The notes below the pieces were generated by a model. That model was not told the origin of the DNA, ran no database searches, and worked only from the letters and a program-made list of their open reading frames with translations. A DNA stretch of 60,000 nt from Tubulanus polymorphus (taxonomy: Eukaryota > Nemertea > Palaeonemertea > Tubulaniformes > Tubulanidae). The stretch lies in assembly GCF_964204645.1 (NCBI RefSeq), contig NC_134030.1, forward strand, positions 20,963,110 through 21,023,109, read 5' to 3'. Position numbers and translations under genes: made by a program. The number at the start of each line of letters is the position of its first letter. Positions within the stretch are counted from its first letter, which is position 1. Shown in pieces: positions 11,701 to 23,800 of this stretch.

Positions 11701-14700
11701 TTGCTAAACAACTTCTTCTAGATGGATATTTACAGAAAACACTAATAGTGATGATCGGTTTAAAACTACAGGTAACCCTAGATAAATGCCTTTCCTAAAC
11801 AGGAAAGGTACGTATTATGTTTTACTCAATTTGAATCTCGAAGTATTTTTATACTTCTTCTGAAAACAGGAAAGATTATCTGACTTGCAAGTTGAGTCTT
11901 TATCAAAATTGTTTATTTTTTTCTAGCCTAATCTGGTAAAAATATTTCAATGAATGAAACTGAATTTCATTTTTAAATAGAATGATGGATATTACACGTG
12001 GACTGATGGGAAACCATTGAGCTACACAGAATGGTTTAAACCTGCTATGATAAACGAAACGATACCAGAAGTTATTCAAGGATTGATATCTCCTCTACGA
12101 AAACAACCGATAAATGACGTCAATATGCCGTGTACGGCGATGATACTGAATAATCCACGAGGATCAGCGAACTGGGTTCGATTCCCGTGTCAAATCGAGG
12201 AGATTCACACGAGTTTTATGTGTGGATTTGATGAAGTTGATGTTGGAGAAAAACAGGAAAATAAAACAAACACCAGCAGCAAAAATGAAACAAATACAAT
12301 AATGTTTAAGTTTGATGATATTCAGAGAAACAATCCATTTTGTAGACGAGGTTGGCTTGGTATAGCCGGACAGTGTTATCAGATACTGACAGACTGGACA
12401 AACAAAAAGGGTTTGGATATCAGAAGAGCGAGAGAAATGTGTCGTGAAATCCACGGAGAAATAACTCATCACGAATATTACATCGTTAAAAACATAATTG
12501 AAACATTGCACTATAGACACCAGTATGGCGCTATACTGACCTCTGATAACAGAATTATAAAGCCAATAATCACTAGAGATGACATCACTCATACACATAT
12601 AGTTAAATGGATGATACAACAGTTTGATAATGTCACAGATGTAGCGCATTCCGTGCTATGTTCCTATAATGTAACTGGTGAAGAGTTGGCTTCTATAAGC
12701 GGTTGTAAATCGTGGCAGTTTAAATGTAACGATCAAAGATGTATCAGTGACCATCGCGTATGTGATACCAGAAACGACTGTCAACACGATGAAGATGAAG
12801 TCGATTGTTCGGGTTCAAACTTACAAAGTCAGTTCCACTGTTCAGATGGACGGGTTATATCAATAAGTGGATTCTGTGATTTCATTAAGGATTGTTTGGA
12901 TGGTTCTGATGAGAACTCGTGTTTTCATCCCCCGTGTTTGCCCCAACAATTCCGCTGTACTAGTGGTCAATGTGTCAGTAAGTATAAAAGATGCGACGGA
13001 GACACTGTTTGTAAAGACGGCTCGGATGAAATGAGATGCACCTCTCAACTGTGTCAGGGGTTCCTGTGTAACAGTGGGGACTGTATCAGTTCTCAGTTGT
13101 ATCAGGATGGAGTCGTGGATTGTAGTGGAAACCTAGAAGAAGATGAATTAGTAACAAATACGAATATTACAGTGAATCCTACAGTTCACTGTAATGATGC
13201 GAACTACTGTACGACTAAGTTCACAAATCTCTGCGCAGAATCTGATGAACAAAGATGTTCTTTCGATTCTCCTCATTGTTATTCTAGACGTCATAGATGT
13301 ATATTAGAAAGAATGTCGAATAGTTACCCAGTTTGTAGAAATCTTGAGCATATATTGAAATGTGAAAGATTTGATTGTCCAGCTGGTACTGTAAAATGTC
13401 CAGCATCGTACTGTATACCGATTGGACAGGTGTGCGATGGTCGATCAGATTGTCCTAATTCAGAAGACGAGCGAAACTGCGAGACTTTGTCATGTCCCGG
13501 CATGTTCAAATGTGGCCAGGAAAATCGATGCATACCTCAATCTGAAGTTTGTGATGGTGTTGTTAATTGTAAACATAACAATGATGACGAAGCTTTCTGT
13601 AACGTCACGTGTCCTGGATATTGTAAATGTCAAGGCCATTTGATCGATTGTGGAAACGCCGGTTTAACAAATATTACTGATCTTTTCTCGTTATCAACTC
13701 GAGTTCTGAATCTGTCGAATAACACAATTATCTTGGATATGACGACATTTTTTCCATATGTTTATCTTCGTTTGCTCAATATCTCCTTCAATAAATTGTC
13801 TTATATTTTAGCAAACGCTTTCTCAAACCTGCATAATCTATATACGTTAGACCTGTCATATAACAATATAACATACTTATCCACAAACACATTCATTGGT
13901 TTGTATAGTTTGAAAGAGTTATTGATAACTAAAAATCCAATTAGTCACTTAGAGGACGATACATTTCAAGATTTGAAGTCTCTGAAACATCTCGATCTTC
14001 ACGGACTTTTCATATCTCTTCTTGGTCGAAATGTATTCAGAGGTTTAACTACATTACAGTCGTTGAATATCAGCAGTAACAGAATTCATCATATTTCTAC
14101 ATATGCTTTTTCGGGATTAGATGAACTTAGAATCATTGATATAACCAATAACTCTAAAGTTATTTCTACAGAAAAAAATATTTTTAACAATCTGACAACA
14201 TTAGTCTCTTTAGCGTCTGATGCTTACAAATTTTGCTGCATGGCTCCGAATGTCGACCAGTGTCTTCCTGAAGCAGATCAATTTTCGTCCTGTTCTGATC
14301 TGATGGGTAACACAGCCCTCAGAGCTATCATCTGGGTCATCTCCGCATTCAGTTTCTTTCTGAACAGTATCGTCATTTTATTCCGTGTTCAATCATTTCG
14401 ACTTTCATCCCCCGAAAAGCGTAACACATCTTCTGACATCCTCATCATTAATATCGCATCTTGTGATTTTCTGATGTCCATTTATCTGTTTCTGATCGCG
14501 GGAGCGGATTACGTCTATAAAGGAGTTTATTTCCTACATTCTGAAACTTGGACGGACAGTTCATTGTGTAGTTTCGCTGGAGTTTTGGTGACTATTTCCT
14601 GTGAAGGCTCGCTGACGTTTCTATTCATTTTAACGCGTTATAGATTTTCAAAAATCGTCAATCCATTTTCTGGAAGCCCGATTACATCTCCGAAATGCGT

Positions 14701-15211
14701 ATCCATTATCTGTTGCCTATGTTGGTTATCTATAAGCACTATTTCTATAATACCGCTGTCACAATCATCTTATTTCGGCATCAAATTCTATGGTACTACT
14801 GGAATTTGTTTACCTATGAATTTAATCTCAATTGATGTCCACGCCTGGCAATATTCATTCTCTATTTTTGCCGTATTTAACTCAGTCGTACTTGCTACAA
14901 TAATGATGACGTATGCACAGATGTATAGACTCGTATCCGGGAGCAGGTCCGGCTCGGGTAGAGCTGATCCTACCGAATTGGTTCTGGCGCGTAGGAGTTT
15001 AGTGATAAATCTTTGTAATTTATTTTGCTGGTTACCGATAATTATCGTTCAGTTTTGCGCTGTATTGCGAGTAGAAATACCGAACCAAGTGGCGGCTTGG
15101 TTGGCGGTGCTTTTCCTACCGATCAACTCGTCACTGAATCCACTTCTTTACACCATCCTCACTATCGATGTTAAATCCATACAAGCAAAAACTAAAATCA
15201 GACGCCGTTAG
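8716..15211 (+). CDS. Receptor B: CUB / C-type lectin / LDLa / LRR / 7TM G-protein-coupled receptor
   Basis: Three exons: 8716-9921, 10458-11771 and 11981-15211, all phase 0 with GT-AG introns, giving 1916 residues. Signal peptide 1-22 (cleavage after IAHA). CUB 1 about 31-140 (SPSYPS, ECRW, CGEGK). Two CUB-like beta units run to about 400. Exon 2 has two more CUB-like units and a clear CUB (CGILQSPNYPASPG), then a C-type lectin domain beginning CKSGFLDSGISC and split by intron 2 between GLKLQ and NDGYYTWTDGKPLSY. A second lectin-like unit is followed by LDLa modules about 1082-1380 (six, the fourth degenerate), LRRs about 1400-1590, Cys hinge, and 7TM from about 1617. Lectin calcium motifs (EPN/QPD, WND) are absent. 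TRY replaces the usual D/E-R-Y, and TM6 CWLP and TM7 NPLLY are kept. LDLa3 has Val at a calcium-ligand Asp (13007-13009). Exon 3 begins at NDGYYTW; the next frame-opening TTG is not a start. Confidence 0.9.
9922..10457 (+). other. Receptor B intron 1
   Basis: It starts GTGAGT after CAAGG and ends TTCTAG before GTAGACCG, and the frame is preserved across it (402 whole codons before). It contains the palindrome at 9968-10135. A second near-copy of the donor region (GTGAGAAAAAAT, near 10137) follows the palindrome, compared with GTGAGTAAAAAT at the true donor. That fits a target-site duplication made when the palindromic element inserted. Confidence 0.75.
9968..10135. repeat. 168-bp near-perfect palindrome
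   Basis: Two 83-nt arms (9968-10050 and 10053-10135) are reverse complements with a single mismatch and a 2-nt centre (CA). The paralogous introns of C, D and E lack it, so it was inserted into B alone. It has no coding capacity. It could be a foldback MITE, or the source of a hairpin RNA if transcribed with the intron. Confidence 0.9.
11772..11980 (+). other. Receptor B intron 2 (209 bp)
   Basis: It runs from GTAACC after CTACAG to TTTTTAAATAG before AATGATGG. It splits the C-type lectin domain. It is homologous to intron 2 of receptor C (204 bp) but not to the 84/85-bp intron 2 of receptors D and E, so the family has two intron-2 lineages. Confidence 0.8.
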
Positions 15212-15583
15212 AAGAAATAAAACCGGCTTGTAATGAATTTCTGACTGCGTCATTTTTCGGTTCCGTTCGACAGGAGTTACAATATTACATAACAGATTAT
15301 GCCAATGGTATAATTATCACGTATAGATAAAGAGGATATCGAATTGAATCTGAAGATGCGCAATGTCAACAGGTTAGCAGAAAACTCTCTTGTTAGAACA
15401 TTAATTAACCCACTCCCCAATCCAAAGAGTTTCCAATCTACAGAAGATTCAATCGAATGGGCGTCGAGTTACATATAAAACGATCCACGTACAAGAACGT
15501 ACAGGGCTACCAAAAATCTATTAATTTCAACCACGTTAACGTCAATCGTGTACATATGGATTTCAGCTACTTTTTAATGTATA
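15212..15583. other. Receptor B 3' flank, no gene seen
   Basis: Near-identical to 3124-3503 downstream of receptor A, including AATAAA directly after the stop. No supported reading frame. Confidence 0.6.
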
Positions 15584-17484
15584 TCAGTCAGGAGCGGATC
15601 TAGGATTTTCCATGGGGGAGGTGGTCCAATGAGAAAAAGGGCACTTTTTGGAATTATGCGGAGAAAAGCCATTATTTAAATTGGTACTAATATCTGAGTG
15701 ACGAGTAATTAGGGCAGACTTGACTATGTGGCGTTTAGTGTAATTGCTGGAAGTATAAATAATTTCGGCTTTATCAAAATTAAAACGATGACCAGTGTTC
15801 CAAACGTGATTGGCTACGCCACTAGCCGGTTTTTGATTTATTATATCCTTTTTGTGTTCCGAAATTCGAGTTTTTAAATCACGACCAGTTTCTCCAAAGT
15901 AAATTTTATCACAGCCAAAGCAAGGAATTTTGTAAACTCAGGGTAAGCCAATTTTATAAGAGAGTTGGATATATGGTCAAATTCAGCCGAGAGGAAGGTT
16001 TCATCGCAGATCCGTAGTGCACGGAGAAAGAGGCCTTGAGCGAGACCAATTTTGATTGATTTGGCAGTAAACGAAAAGAAGTGAAGGTGTTGCCTCGGCG
16101 TTGATAGGTTTACGGTAGACTGAGAAAATCAAATGAGAAAATTTATTGTGAATTAGAACATCTAAAAACGGAATTTGGTCATTTTGTTCCCATTCAAAAG
16201 TGAATTTCAAAGATGGATATTGGGAGTTGATGAAGTCGATAAAAGAGGTAAGATCAAAATTATCAGAAACTAAGCTCAGAATGTCATCAACATATCTAAT
16301 CCAAAAGTTAGGTTTAGAGCCAGCGTACTTAGGGAGAATTTCTGATTCAAAGTGTTCAAGGAAAAGATTAGCCAAAATCGGGGATAATGGGTTACCCATA
16401 GCGAAACCGAAAATTTGTTCATAGAATTTGTCTTGGAATTGGAAATATAATTTGGTAGTACAGAGTTCCAAAAGTTCAAGTAAACATTCTACAGGAATTG
16501 GGAGATCAAGATTGGAGTCCGGGAGTTTTCTTCTTAAGAATTTGAGAGTTGGTTCCAATGGTATATTAGTGAACAAGGAAACAGCGTCGAAAAATATAAA
16601 TTTTTGTCCATTAGGTTTGAGATTTTTGAGTTTGTCTAAAAGATCCATATTGTGCCGAATGTGAGAATCAGAAAAAGTACCCAAAGCCGGGGAGAGTACT
16701 TTAGCCAGATATTTGGAGAGCCGATATGATGGAGAATTCATATTAGAAATGATCGGTCTTAAAGGTGAATTGGGTTTATGAATTTTGGGAAGACCATAAG
16801 CATAAGGAAGATTTGGAAGCCGAGAGTTGAATTTGGAGATGAAGTCCGAATGGTCAGGAAATTTCTTAGAGATGTTTTTTAAACCGAAATTAAAAGCTGA
16901 TTGCATCTTTTTCAAAGGGTTGTTTTTTTTATGGATTTGTAGAAATTGGAATCACCGAGAATAGCAAACATTTTAGAATTGTAATTTATCAAATCTTGAA
17001 TAACAATTTTGCCGCCTTTATCAGCCTTGGAGATGCGGATGGTACTGATGGATTTTAGTTCCTGGAGAGCAATCGAAAATCTCCGAGGAAAGAACTGGTA
17101 AGATTGACCTTGAAGGGTATTCCAAATGGTGTCCAAATTCATGAATATAAAATTGTATTGAAAACTAGCCGGAGGAGATCTTTCCATACGTTCAACGAAA
17201 TCCAAAATGTGTTGTTTTTTATGCGGGGGAGAGAAATTTAATCCTAAACCGAGAACTTGAAATTGTGTTTTGGTTAATTTAGCCGAAGATAGATTGACAA
17301 CATTATCAGTAGCGCAAAATTTGGTCCAAGGGCTGTTGTCGATTAATTTATTCAGAATGGAAGAGAAATGCGAATTTTTCTTTAGACGATGTGCTGCGCA
17401 AAGATTCTTGATGCCTGAATGAAGAGAGTGCCAAAGGAAACCATCAGGTATATGGTGTCTGAGAAAACGTTCTGCTTGTCGCAT
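15584..17484 (-). mobile_element. Penelope-like retroelement, copy 2, frameshifted
   Basis: Duplicate of the element at 3504-5400. The N-terminal frame is 17484-16912. The RT frame is 16915-16001, with the same SLFTNIPL, FAMGNPLSPILANLF and YVDDI motifs. The GIY-YIG frame is 15937-15584. The A8 break near 16926 and the RT/endonuclease junction break are shared with copy 1. Copy 2 has an extra one-base insertion near 16088 that ends the RT frame early, and a changed stretch near 17177 (ERMERSPPASF against ERSFLPPASF). Antisense to the receptor genes, and non-functional as it stands. Confidence 0.85.
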
Positions 17485-18767
17485 TTTATAGAAATTGGAG
17501 TTGGTAGTTTCTTTTTCAATTGAATTTGGAGAAATTGAACGCGGACGACCAACTATCTACTAGCGATACCGGGTGGATCCTCGCCTGCCATACATGGAAT
17601 CCTCAACTGCCAGAGTAGCACCGCGGGTACCCCACTGCATGATATGAGTAACTGATTCCGAAAATGTATATTATTTTTTCTTGTCAAGACGTTACTGAAC
17701 TTCTAAGTCAGTTTTCTTGTGGACGCTCCCCTCCCGCTTATGGTTCTACTGCTCAAATAAGCTATCATTTAAAATAGTTCTTAACTAAATCAAAATATGA
17801 ATATCCCATTTAGAAAAAGTGCCGGTCAGGTCACTTACATACCAAACAGAATATGATTCGAATATTTGTTTTGAAATCGATGTTGATGTTGCATTTTTAC
17901 CTCTGGCATTATCACCGCGAACCATCTCCTATAGTTCTGGTGGCCTTTCGTAAGATTCCTATGATAAACCATTTTACAGTTTCCAGGCGCCATTTTTGTG
18001 GGTACCCGCCGGGTCCGCATTGTTGAATTTTTGACCCTATTTTTCTCTGGTTTAACTATTTTTTTTTTTTAATTTTTCTGGATTTGATTAAGATAGAAAC
18101 AAAATAAAAATATCGATGAACTCGGCTAATAATAAACATTTTTATGATATCGCTCATTTATTAAGTTAATGCAAAAATGTGCGCTGGTGAAGTTCTAAAC
18201 ATTGATATCGTCTTCCCGATAATTCAACTTGAATTACTGCTCATCAAAAATTCAAAATTCTTACAAATTTTAATCTAGATTTTTGAAGCTTTCAGGATCA
18301 ATAGCCATCTATATGTGGTCTTATATACCTTTTACCGTTTTCAATAATCTTTATTAGTTTTTAAGTAATTGCGAGTCAAACTTCCAAAACACGTTTTATA
18401 TCAAGGATCAATACAGTTATTTTGAATTTGAATATATCAATGATTTTGAATTGAATTGACCGGCAACCAGTCACATCCTATATATTCATATATCCTCTTA
18501 AAAAATCATTAATACAATAAATGAAATGTCAAATGAAAGAATTATGAAATGTATCTAAATAGAAAACCGTCAAAATTTAAATTTTCGTTTTTTTGAAACC
18601 CTAATTTTGATGACGTAGTGCACACCGATTTTCACGAGAACCCTTTAAATAACAATGTAATTTCAATGTATAAACGATATTGTAACGGTTCTTACGGCGT
18701 CCAAAAAACGTTAGGGCGGGGGTTTATGTTGTGATCCACAATAGAACTACCCATAATCTATGAATAC

Positions 18768-18877
18768 GACCAGTTACATGGCTTTTAAGATTTAAGAAAT
18801 TCTAGTTCTATAGCCGATCTAACAACGTTACCAGATAATTAACACAACTTTTGAGGTTTAAGCCACGACTGTACAAA
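18768..18877. mobile_element. Decayed MITE, second copy
   Basis: Duplicate of 6667-6777, carried along in the segmental duplication. Confidence 0.5.
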
Positions 18878-19170
18878 TGAGCCCAGGAATCAGTCACTGA
18901 AAATACGTCTCCCTCAAGAGCCTCGATTTCCGCACACCCCATATCATATTACCATATCATCCTATTTTCTAAAATGCGTAACTACTGCACATTAAACAAT
19001 ATGAGTAATGTATACGCGCACCTGCTGTAAGCTCATTTGCATCTATAAAACTGACTCTCCTTGTTTAAAATCAGTTACATGTCAAAACTATTGATTCGAA
19101 ATATGTATTTACTAATGTGCTGTCATTTGTAACTGGTTTAGACTTTATTGCTTCTCCACTTCGCCCTGGG

Positions 19171-19304
19171 GCCAGTTGCATAATCATGACTTAGACTTAA
19201 GATCAGTCTAAGACCAACTTAGTTCTATAGCCAATCTAACAAGTTAAGACCAGTCTTAAGATTTGAGACCACTTTTGGACTTAAGTCACGACTGTGCAAC
19301 TGGT
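19171..19304. mobile_element. MITE with CCAGTTGCA termini, second copy
   Basis: Duplicate of 7070-7203 with the same imperfect terminal inverted repeats. Confidence 0.65.
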
Positions 19305-19819
19305 CTCAATTACCTCAGGAATATACTGATATAGGGTTCCGTTGTGAAATTCCTAGCTCAGAGAATTGACAAGAAAATTAGTTGTTAGTTAGTTGAGTTT
19401 ATTAACGAACCAACCGAGCTGTTGCGTTAGCTAAAAAAACACATGAGAGCAGATGGCCACGTCAATTGACGCTCAGGAAGGCCATGTTTACTAATGTAGA
19501 GTTTCAAATATGTGCTCAAATCTCCGGAGCATATGTTTCACTTTAAGCTATTTAGCTCATCCTCTATATCTCGATACTACTAACTACACTGTGATTATTA
19601 GAATTTTAACCCGAGTTGGCGTCAAACACTGATCAGAGCGCCATTAAATAACTGATAACTATACAAGAAGACGGTGGCAATTTGTAATCTATTTTATCGC
19701 GCTCTCTGTCAATCCGTCACTATTCAAATTTTACTTGCTGCCGAAGTAAAAGAATTTGATAATTATACGGATGAATGACCAGACGAGCAGGTATGTTTAA
19801 ACGTAAGGCTAAACAAAAA

Positions 19820-20013
19820 TGATACCTTGTTTCTCCGCAGCGGCAGGGTCATTTTTGTAAAATATGATAAAATTTATAAACAGTTCATTTCTACAGCGGC
19901 CGGGTCTGTTATGGTTAAATTGATCACGATTTTAAAAAAAGTAATGTATAGGGTAGATAGGCGGCCGGCCGGGTCAACATTTAAGCTCAGCAGAGCGGAG
20001 AAACAAGGTGTCA
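19820..20013. mobile_element. GC-rich MITE, second copy
   Basis: Duplicate of 7719-7913. Terminal repeats are TGATACCTTGTTTCTCCGC and a one-mismatch reverse complement (GCGGAGAAACAAGGTGTCA). Confidence 0.65.
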
Positions 20014-20400
20014 ATTTTTTTGGCCTAATTTGCGTAGTGTAAATAGGTTTTCGACGTCTAACCTGTCTTTAGATCTTACAACTTTAAATAATTTCAGTGG
20101 TGCATATACTTTATATTCAATAATTTTGAAATAACTGCTGTATAATATATATAAAAAAGCCCGAAACCCAATCGAGTAAAACAAATTAAGAATCGTATTC
20201 ATTTTAAAGATGGCTTTCCCGGGGCGGGCAAATAAGTTCATTCTGAGCTTTAAATGATTAAAGGGCCGGACGCGGGTTTTACATAAACACCATATTTCTG
20301 TAGCATCGAGTGGATATGCTAAACTAAGTAAATCCTGAATACTATTACTAAGAAATCTCCTTAATTACCTAGAAATTACAAACCAAAACACCAGGTATAT

Positions 20401-20817
20401 AACCGTTTTGAAACACCCTGTATACACGCGCTGTACATGTGCGTTACGAATTAATATTCAGAAACCACCTGAACGCAGAGAAAATAATTCGAGTATTTCT
20501 AAAATATGATTGGACAGAGAAATAACCACGCGTTATGAAACTGAGAATTGCTGCACAGATCGATGGTAATTACTGGGATGTTGATCGTTTGAGTCAGAGC
20601 CAACACTAATGACAGAACGAGTAAAAATATCATATGCGATTTCGACAAAATATCAGCGGTTGAAAATGATTGCTGGATTTTAAAATTGCTGAGTGAAGCA
20701 AATCATGAATTTCACGAGTAAGAAATGTAAAATTCTACCTCATTTATGAATGGAACTTGAAGCTCTGTGGACAACCGATCAGAATTTGAATAGTGAAGGA
20801 ATTTCATTCATGTGCTG
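20401..20817 (+). promoter_or_regulatory. Conserved upstream block of receptor C (putative promoter/5'UTR)
   Basis: Same block as at 8301-8715, with the ATTGG box and the two-codon upstream ORF ATG TGC TGA (20810-20818), whose stop overlaps the main ATG. Confidence 0.5.
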
Positions 20818-23800
20818 ATGGATCGACTGAGAGCGCTGTTTATAGCGTCGCTGATCGTCTGGCGAGTTAACATCGCACACGCTGATCCGTCTGACTCCGT
20901 GACGGTCAGTTCGTCTTGTAACAACACTTGGTACCCCGTCGATTCTACGTCCGGTTACATCGTTTCACCGAATTACCCGTCGTTTACGCGCGGTGTTGAA
21001 TGTCGTTGCTTCGTCAACAGCTCTTTACCGGGAACTTTCAACATCGAACTATACTACGACATCGAGCCGTCGATATTCTGTAGTGATAACTACCTTCTCG
21101 TCGGTGAGTCCGATAACAGATTCTGCGGTGATGGAAAACATGAAATCCGCCGTAACGATTCGATCGCGTTGATGTTTAGAAGTAACGTCGATGGTGCGCG
21201 GGGTAGTCGGGTTTATGTCACATATCGCTATGAAAGGAACCGATTGAGAATCAGTCATCGCTGTAATAGTTACAATTTTCGAGTGAATGAATTGAAAACA
21301 TCGACTGGATACAAATTTGCGATGTCACTATATGGCGGATGCCCGATATTTCTAGAATTCAGGGGCCCCCCGGATGGTTTAGCGATGAATTTGACATTAG
21401 TAGATTTTGAGCTGAGATGCTTCGTTTACGATTTATGTGTCACTACTGCAGAATCGAGTTTTCGAATCTATGACGGTTGGAACACCAGCACTGAACCAAT
21501 AGCGATTATGGGTAAACAACGTGGACAGCAGCCGTCATCATTTTATACTAAAACCAACAAAGCCATTATCAGTTTGCTTCGAGGCCATCGAGTTACAACA
21601 CAACTGTCAGTTCAGGTGTATAGAATATCTGATTGGAACGTCTCTAATCCGTTAATTCTAATCTCTAATAACGAGTCTGGAGTGCTCATTCCTGATGACA
21701 ACAGTTTACACGTAATAACTCGATCAAAACTCTTACACTGCTGGTCTATCACAGTGCAGGTGTTACAGTACGTCGTCTTCAACTGGACACGTGATCTCAG
21801 CACAACCGGTGACGTCATCGGTGTATATAAACTAGAAGGGTTACGCGTTGTAGGAACTGATATTTTACTCGGTTACAACTACCTGGAATCATTGAGTGTT
21901 AAAACTGACGGCTTTCTCGTCATACTGTGCGTTTTGATAAAGCCAGGTGTTTTACAATCGAATGTAAAGATTGAATTTGAACCGAAATCTATTTCTATAT
22001 TAGACGTACAAGTCCGCAAACACAGGGTGAGTAAAAATATTTATTTATCTATTTATTTATTTATTTATTTATTTCAGAAATAAATTGCAACAATGTGTAC
22101 AATGTTATTGTTAGTACATAATGTTGTAATATAAAACTGGGGTTTCAGAAAAAGCAAGGCTTGTATAAACTGAAACCCTGAAAAGGAATGTTAAATATAT
22201 AAAATGTAGTAGTTGGCTAATAAACTGCTGTTTCAAGTTAACTGCGATAAATACGAGATTTACGAGAAAATACACTAAATAAATATAAAGCAGCTTAAGA
22301 AAGATCAGCAAAAGAGGACAATCAATTAATAAGTGGATATATAATGGCGTTTCATATTTGATTTGAAAATATTCAAACTTTTACTGGTTTTTATTGCATG
22401 ACTAATTTGATTCCAAAGTTTTGGACCCTTTACTCTCAATGAAAACTTTTTAACATTAGTATGGTAATGACTCAAACGAAGGTTAGTCCTCGATCTGGTA
22501 TGATGATTATGAATTGATGCATTTAACTCAAAAAGATCAGCGAACGTGCGAGGTAGAAGGTTGTGGGAATGACAATACACAAACTGCCCAACAAGAAGAT
22601 TGTTTATATCATGGAGTTTTAAGATCTGAGTGGCTTTAAATAACGGGCCTGTATGTTCTAGGTAGTAACTTTTGGTGATGATTCTTATGACTCTTTTTTG
22701 AAGTTTGAATAACTTACCTAGAGCAGATTCGGAGTTGTTGCCCCAAACAATATTGCAATAAAATAGGTGAGGGTAGATAAGGCTGTAATACAGTTGTCTT
22801 AGTACATTACATGGTAAAAGTTTTGATAATTTGTAGATGATACCAATATTTTTGGCTACCGTCGTTGAGATAATACTTATGTGTTTTTTCCAGTTTAGTT
22901 TTTCATCAATTTGAACGCCTAAGAATTTTGTGTCTTGGACCCTGGAAAGGGGTTTACCATATATAGACAAATTCATTTGAATATTACAAGGCCTTCTATT
23001 AAAAACAATGTAATACGTTTTTTTAAGATTTAACGATAATTTGTTTGCTTTAAACCAATCTACAAGTTTAGATAATTCTGTGTTTATAATGAGTTCAAGA
23101 TGGCTCGGATTTGAGTGGCTTTTGAAAATATTGGAATCATCAGCAAACAACACATACTGGAAAATTGGAGAAGCATTAACGTAATCATTTATGTATAGTA
23201 GAAATAGAATTGGGCCTAAGACAGAACCTTGTGGCACTCCGAGACTAATTGGGCTAAGAGAAGAAGTATGTTTATCAATAACAACTGCCTGTTTTCTGTC
23301 CGACAAGTAACTTTTAAACAACAAAAGAGGTAAGCCTCTGATACCATAGTGATCCAATTTGTTAAATAATATTTCGTGATCTATAGTATCAAAGGCTTTT
23401 GACGAGTCTAGGAATATTCCAACTGTAGTCTCACCTTTATCCATACTTTCCGTAATTTTCTCAGAAATAGTTGCAACTGCTAGGGACGTAGAATAGTGTT
23501 TTCTGAAACCAAACTGATACTCACTGAGAATTCCATATTTGTCTAGAAAACTAGATAAACGAGTAAATATTATTTTTTCTAGAATTTTGCTAAAGCACGT
23601 GAGTAGTGAAATAGGCCTATAATTACTGAAAATATCGTCTTCTCCCGATTTGTACAAAGGTTTTACCCTGGCAATTTTTAAAGCATTAGGAACAACACCC
23701 GTAACCATACTGCGATTAGATACATGAGCTAACGGAACAGAAATCAGATCAATGACTTGTTTGATGACACGTTGGCTTCTGTCATCATGACTACAACTAT

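Larger units (their letters stand above)
17485..20400. other. B-C spacer: duplicate of the A-B spacer, no supported gene
   Basis: Near-identical to 5401-8300, with small indels such as a T-rich insertion near 18060. It carries second copies of the three MITEs (18768-18877, 19171-19304, 19820-20013). Two short frames across the last MITE and its right flank (19827-20042 plus, 20241-20011 minus) are repeat sequence, not genes. Confidence 0.6.

Noticed and set aside
12017-12019. TTG as start of the large receptor B frame (likewise at 10473)
   Set aside because: It is inside the lectin coding region; the real frame enters through a splice acceptor at 11981 (exon 2 at 10458).
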